From: Pseudomonadota bacterium
GTDB lineage: Bacteria; Desulfobacterota; Anaeroferrophillalia; Anaeroferrophillales; Tharpellaceae
Direction: 5' to 3'
NCBI GenBank assembly: GCA_015486505.1
Contig: WFRP01000062.1
Location: 1-9,963, forward strand
DNA length: 9,963 bases
The translations under genes were made by a program, and so were the position numbers. The notes beneath the pieces were generated by a model. That model saw only the letters and a list, made by a program, of their open reading frames with translations, had not been told where the DNA came from and ran no database searches. Shown in pieces: positions 6,780 through 9,963 of the stretch. Position 1 is the stretch's first letter, and every line of letters begins with the position of its first letter.

Positions 6780-8507
6780 TTAATCATTTTCAGTTGATGG
6801 TTCATCTGTGGTCGGGGTCGTTTTGTGGCCGGCAAGATATTTAATAATCTGGCTCGGTTTCAGTTTCCGGCTGGCCGGGCCGGTACGGATATAAAACTCC
6901 TCCGCTTCACCTTTTTTAAGAAAGGCCGGGATATCGGAAGCGTGACAACGAATTTCAACGATCTTTTTGCCGGCAATTTCAATAATGGAAAAATAAATAA
7001 AGCGGGAAAATTCCAAACCGATGTGAGTACTTATCAGGCTGTCAATATGACGCAGACATTTATCATCATTAGTGAAGTTGTCACGCTCAAGACCGGCAAT
7101 CGTGCCATCGTCTTCAACTCCGATCAATAAAACCCCACCTGAGGTATTGAGAAAGCCGACCACCCCCTTAAGCCAGGCAATCTCGATCTCTTTACCGGCC
7201 CTGTCTTTATTCAGATTCCAGCGCACGGTGGCCTTGAATTCCAGGCGTTCACTCTCTCCGGCCTTAATCAAGGCAAAAATCCGCTGACTCGGATCCTCGG
7301 CCGCCTCACGCTGCAATTCATCTTCAACCAGACGAAAATTTTCGCGGCGTAAATCCTCCAGCGAGCGTAAATGCCGATGCACAAAAGAAAAAGAAAGCAG
7401 AAAAAGTATAAACCCCAGGGCAAAAACCAGCATCGGCATCCGGAAAAAGGTTACCGGATAATCGGCTATCTCCAGGATATCACGCTCCGGCACGACCAGC
7501 ACCATCCAGATTTTACGGCCCCCGATTTCGAGAACCGCGAATCCGGCCCACCAGGACAGCCCTTCCGCCCGAAAGGAAAAAATCTGTTCCGTTTTTTCCG
7601 ATGAGCGCTGCCATCTGGCAAAAGCGGGGCTGAATTTATCCTTAATTTTTTTTTCCAGAACCAGCAAATCAGCATCAGATTTTTGGCAGTCTCCCAGGGA
7701 ACCGCCCAGAACCCGGCCATCCTCCGAAACCATAAAAGCCTGACCGTCAGGGCCCAGTTCCAGCTCAGACAGCCAACTCAAGGAGTCACAGAGTTTAATA
7801 TCGAAAGCAACCACGAAAGTTTCCAGCTCTGCCGCTGATTTGGCCCGGTCAACCTCAGCCGACGCCGCCGGAGCGGACCAGCGCAGCGCGGCGGTAATCC
7901 CGATCTGTCCATCAGCGCTGAAATGATAGGGCTTGGTCCAGAAAATTTTATCAGGATCCGCAGCGGCCAGCGCGCCTTTGTACCAGGGCCGCTGCCGGAC
8001 ATCGTAATCACCGGCAACAAAACTGCCGGCATCATCCGGCGCGTCCCCATCTGCCCATTTATGCCAAAGCACCTTACCCGGCCAGACCGCGGGATCGCTG
8101 CTGCGGCTTTGCCAGGAATTATTCCTGTGCCGCAGATAATAGCTCTGCCCCTTGTCATTGCCCATAACCAAAGCGTAAATCTGCGGTATGTTTTTTAGAA
8201 TCGGCGTAAAATAACTATCGACCTGCGCCCTGTTTTCGAGCTTAAAGCCGTGCTCTTTGCCCCATTCCCGGGCAATTTTAAGGTTGGTGACCACCGGCTC
8301 AACGAAACTGTTAAATTCAACCCGTTTTTTATAGGAAAGTTCCGTCACCCAGGCCCGAAAAAGACTCTCCTTCGCCTGCAGCGACTGATACAGGGTTAAC
8401 CCGGAAACGGCCAGAGCAATCAGCAATATCAACCAGGGCACAATCCGTAAAAAGCTCTGAACCCGGGAAAAAGAGGCGTGCACCTTATCTCTTCTTGTCA
8501 TTATCAT
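6780..8507 (-). CDS. Membrane dCache sensor fused to a Schlafen-type AlbA_2 domain
   Basis: A 575-residue inner-membrane protein. A short basic N-terminus (RRDKVH) precedes membrane segment 1 (about 22-42). A periplasmic region of about 45-350 has dCache hallmarks, including DYDVRQRPWYKGA (168-180) and DGQAFMVSEDGRVLG (254-268). Membrane segment 2 (about 356-376) and a charged helix (378-405) follow. The cytoplasmic part (about 412-548) is an AlbA_2/Schlafen domain: GESERLEFKATVRWN, then GFLNTSGGVLLIGVEDDGTI (451-470) and EFYIRTG (537-543). E418, E423 and E465/D466 line up with the E-x4-E...D acidic triad of Schlafen nucleases (SLFN13), so nuclease activity is possible. The usual histidine kinase, GGDEF or methyl-accepting output is absent. 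The start is ATG at 8505-8507, or the ATG two codons later; the ribosome binding site (CAGGTTG) is weak. No ligand can be inferred. Confidence 0.85.
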   Translation of the reverse strand: MIMTRRDKVHASFSRVQSFLRIVPWLILLIALAVSGLTLYQSLQAKESLFRAWVTELSYKKRVEFNSFVEPVVTNLKIAREWGKEHGFKLENRAQVDSYFTPILKNIPQIYALVMGNDKGQSYYLRHRNNSWQSRSSDPAVWPGKVLWHKWADGDAPDDAGSFVAGDYDVRQRPWYKGALAAADPDKIFWTKPYHFSADGQIGITAALRWSAPAASAEVDRAKSAAELETFVVAFDIKLCDSLSWLSELELGPDGQAFMVSEDGRVLGGSLGDCQKSDADLLVLEKKIKDKFSPAFARWQRSSEKTEQIFSFRAEGLSWWAGFAVLEIGGRKIWMVLVVPERDILEIADYPVTFFRMPMLVFALGFILFLLSFSFVHRHLRSLEDLRRENFRLVEDELQREAAEDPSQRIFALIKAGESERLEFKATVRWNLNKDRAGKEIEIAWLKGVVGFLNTSGGVLLIGVEDDGTIAGLERDNFTNDDKCLRHIDSLISTHIGLEFSRFIYFSIIEIAGKKIVEIRCHASDIPAFLKKGEAEEFYIRTGPASRKLKPSQIIKYLAGHKTTPTTDEPSTEND

Positions 8508-8748
8508 TTCAACCTGTCAACGGCCGGCAAAGACAGCGATTACATAAAAATAGCAAAAAAACCGCAAAAACGGTCGCGAATATAGCGCAATAAACTGATT
8601 TTAGCAACTCCTTAAAACTCATCTCCCGGCCGGCGTCTGCCGGCAAATGCTTATTGCATTAAAATCTTTAACCGTGTTAAAAACGATGCTGACTCAATAT
8701 CAGGAAATTCAACAAATACCCATAAGTCAAGCCTGATCCCCAAACTTA
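8508..8748. other. Divergent intergenic region with short hairpins
   Basis: This gap separates the 5' ends of the sensor (minus) and kinase (plus) genes and must hold both promoters; none matches consensus well enough to call. Visible structures are ACCG/CGGT around CAAAAA (8561-8574), followed on the minus strand by a run of Ts; GCCGGC-GTCT-GCCGGC (8629-8644); and AATGC-TTATT-GCATT (8646-8660). No gene or tRNA was seen. Confidence 0.45.
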
Positions 8749-9597
8749 ATGATTAAAAAACGGAAAGCCTGCCATTTTCATGGAATTAAACTCTATTTTG
8801 CCGGGGACTGGGAGGAAAAGCTTAAGGAGATCGGCCTGGTTCAGGGCCGGCGCTGGGATCGGCTGGCGCCGGGTGAGTGCGTCAATGAAAGTCGCAGAGT
8901 CAATACCTATCGTGTCATATTAAAGGGTGGCGAAACCGTTTTTTTCAAGCGCTACCTTTACTTTGACCGGCCCTTAAAATTTTTCCTCAAGCCAGGTCCG
9001 GCCACGGTCGAAGTTTACTCCTACCGGACAATGGCGGCAATCGGCATTCCCGCAGCCGAAGCACTGGCCGTCGGCGAAATGCGCATCGGCGGGGCCTTGT
9101 GCAGTTGCTTTATTGTCACCCGGGAAATTCCGCGCACTCTCAGTTTAATTGATTACGCCCTGAATGAGTGGCGTTACCTGCCCGCGGCCCAACGCCGCCG
9201 GGCCGCCACATTTATCGCGGCGCATATCTGCCGGGATTTTCAGAAGATGCACCGGCATAACTTCTTCCATTTCGACCCGAAATGGCGTAATATCCTGATT
9301 CGCAGGGATGAAACCGACAAAAGTACGATCCAGGGCCTCTGGTGGATTGACAGCCCGCGCGGGAGAGTACTTTCCGGCCGCCGGCACGATTACGGCATGA
9401 TTTATGACCTGACGAATCTGGGCCGCAATGCTCTCTCCTTCTTGAGCCGCAGCCAACGCTTACGCTTTCTCTACGCCTACTGCGGCCCGCAAACCGGTCG
9501 CCGGGAAATCAGAAGAATTGTAAAAGAGATCAACCGGCGGCTGCAGCGCAAACCCGTCCGGCTCTATCCTAAGCCGCAGCGGCAACCGAATTTTTAA
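8749..9597 (+). CDS. Lipopolysaccharide kinase, WaaP/InaA (Kdo kinase) family
   Basis: A 282-residue cytoplasmic protein kinase-like enzyme of normal family length. Kinase landmarks are intact: ATP-binding Lys K67 in ETVFFKRY, helix-C Glu probably E88 in VEVYSY, catalytic loop HFDPKWRNILI with D176 and N181, metal-binding D201 in WWIDSPRG, and YDLTNLGRN (219-227). The HxD..(K)WxNIL loop is typical of enzymes that phosphorylate heptose or Kdo in the lipopolysaccharide core, so the likely role is outer-membrane sugar phosphorylation; an InaA-like stress protein is the alternative. The ATG at 8749 is the first possible start after an in-frame TGA (8731-8733), but no ribosome binding site precedes it (CCCCAAACTTA), which suggests leaderless or weak initiation. 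It stands alone, divergent from the sensor gene, with no lipopolysaccharide cluster nearby. Confidence 0.88.
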   Translation: MIKKRKACHFHGIKLYFAGDWEEKLKEIGLVQGRRWDRLAPGECVNESRRVNTYRVILKGGETVFFKRYLYFDRPLKFFLKPGPATVEVYSYRTMAAIGIPAAEALAVGEMRIGGALCSCFIVTREIPRTLSLIDYALNEWRYLPAAQRRRAATFIAAHICRDFQKMHRHNFFHFDPKWRNILIRRDETDKSTIQGLWWIDSPRGRVLSGRRHDYGMIYDLTNLGRNALSFLSRSQRLRFLYAYCGPQTGRREIRRIVKEINRRLQRKPVRLYPKPQRQPNF

Positions 9598-9599
9598 CA

Positions 9600-9620
9600 A
9601 CTTGATGCCCTCGTAAAAAC
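9600..9620 (-). repeat. Short dispersed motif, second copy (first at 4282-4302)
   Basis: ACTTGATGCCCTCGTAAAAAC, directly after the kinase stop codon, matches ACTTGATGGCCAAGTAAAAAG at 4282-4302 at 16-17 of 21 positions. On the minus strand both read TTTTTAC..GG.CATCAAGT. Both lie just downstream of gene ends or in intergenic DNA, so this is probably the conserved end of a degraded extragenic repeat. Confidence 0.4.
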
Positions 9621-9636
9621 ACTGAGAAATAATTTT

Positions 9637-9679
9637 CAATCACTATTTGTTGTGATTGCAGACATTCAAAATCACAACA
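9637..9679 (+). terminator. Two mutually exclusive hairpins after the kinase gene
   Basis: TGTTGTGATT (9648-9657) pairs perfectly over 10 bp with AATCACAACA (9670-9679), loop 12 nt. The overlapping GTGATTG (9652-9658) can instead pair with upstream CAATCAC (9637-9643). The position, 40-82 nt after the kinase stop, suits a 3' end structure, but no T-run follows, so intrinsic termination is not assured. Confidence 0.35.
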
Positions 9680-9710
9680 CATTGTGCCTGGAAATCTTGA
9701 GAAATACTTC

Positions 9711-9830
9711 TAAGTAACGGTTTGTAACTACTTGAAATTATTAAAATTTTATCTGTGTCTATCCGTGTCCATCTGTGGTTCAACCAAAAAATAGAAACCA
9801 CAGATGAACGCAGATAAACCCAGACTTAGT
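9711..9830 (+). repeat. Dispersed hairpin repeat, copy 3
   Basis: An uninterrupted copy very close to copy 1 through both arms (about 9752-9781 and 9797-9826), with CAACC for CAAGC in the loop and CAGATAAACCCAGAC in place of CAGATTAACACAGAT. After TTAGT it departs from copies 1 and 2 and lacks their GTGGCCGCGATAGCGG tail. It keeps the intact AAAATAGA target found duplicated in copy 2. Confidence 0.85.
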
Positions 9831-9958
9831 ACCTTACAGGTTATTTTCGGTTTGAAAAAACAAGAAAATGTTCTGATAAGAGTACTTATTTGCGGGCTAC
9901 AAAGCCCTGTTTGGGGTGCGGGGTTTGTTCCCGCATTAGTACCTTACAGGTTATTTTC
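9826..9958 (+). repeat. 110-bp-spaced direct repeat at the right edge
   Basis: TTAGTACCTTACAGG plus TTATTTTC (23 nt) occurs at 9826-9848 and again, identical, at 9936-9958. The DNA between holds a segment matching the MITE interior in inverse orientation (9863-9894) and two small hairpins, GGGCT-ACAA-AGCCC (9894-9907) and GCGGG-GTTTGTT-CCCGC (9918-9934). No coding frame is credible. It may be a tandem array continuing past the window, or a small element bounded by direct repeats. With 9598-9825, this makes the last 366 bases wholly non-coding. Confidence 0.6.
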
Positions 9959-9963
9959 TGCAC

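Noticed and set aside
8561..8574. Minus-strand terminator or attenuator before the sensor gene (ACCG/CGGT stem then Ts)
   Set aside because: The stem is only 4 bp with a 6-nt loop, too weak to support an intrinsic terminator call.

Overview
This looks like a chromosomal stretch from a Gram-negative bacterium of moderate GC content. A Kdo/WaaP-type sugar kinase and a lipoprotein with a signal peptide point to an outer membrane. The dispersed 'ATCTGTGT...CATCTGTGGTT' repeats and the CbbQ/NorQ-CbbO/NorD pair would fit a deltaproteobacterial (Desulfobacterota-like) genome. That placement is inference; no taxonomic marker gene is present.

Layout. Positions 1-587 are a decayed zone: one copy of a dispersed hairpin repeat, then the 3' end of a broken short-chain dehydrogenase gene on the minus strand, overlapped by a possible plus-strand coiled-coil fragment. 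Positions 588-8507 hold five minus-strand genes. In transcription order they are a membrane-anchored dCache sensor fused to a Schlafen-type AlbA_2 domain (6780-8507), a small lipoprotein (5811-6431), an AzgA-like NCS2 purine permease (4384-5709), a MoxR/NorQ/CbbQ-type AAA+ ATPase (3377-4189) and a very long NorD/CbbO-type VWA protein (588-3368). Only the last two are tightly spaced (8 bp) and form a convincing operon. The other junctions carry hairpins or repeats and are probably separate units. A divergent plus-strand gene (8749-9597) encodes a WaaP/InaA-like kinase. The right edge (9598-9963) is non-coding and rich in repeats.

Mobile and repeat content. Three same-orientation copies of a roughly 120-170 bp imperfect-hairpin repeat lie at 12-178, 6444-6763 and 9711-9830. 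The middle copy is split by a 145-bp non-coding element with perfect 18-bp terminal inverted repeats starting GTAA and an 8-bp target duplication. Those are the hallmarks of an IS66-type MITE, and the other two copies show the uninterrupted target. A 32-nt piece of this element's interior recurs inverted near the right edge, inside a 110-bp direct repeat.

How the genes relate. The AAA+ and VWA proteins should act together as an ATP-driven remodelling (activase) machine, but no Rubisco or nitric oxide reductase gene is present, so the client is unknown. The permease would import purine bases. The sensor could couple a periplasmic ligand to a cytoplasmic nucleic-acid-acting domain. The kinase probably phosphorylates an envelope sugar. 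Nothing here is a complete known defence or metabolic island; the least described items are the dCache-Schlafen receptor, the orphan activase pair and the MITE/repeat system.
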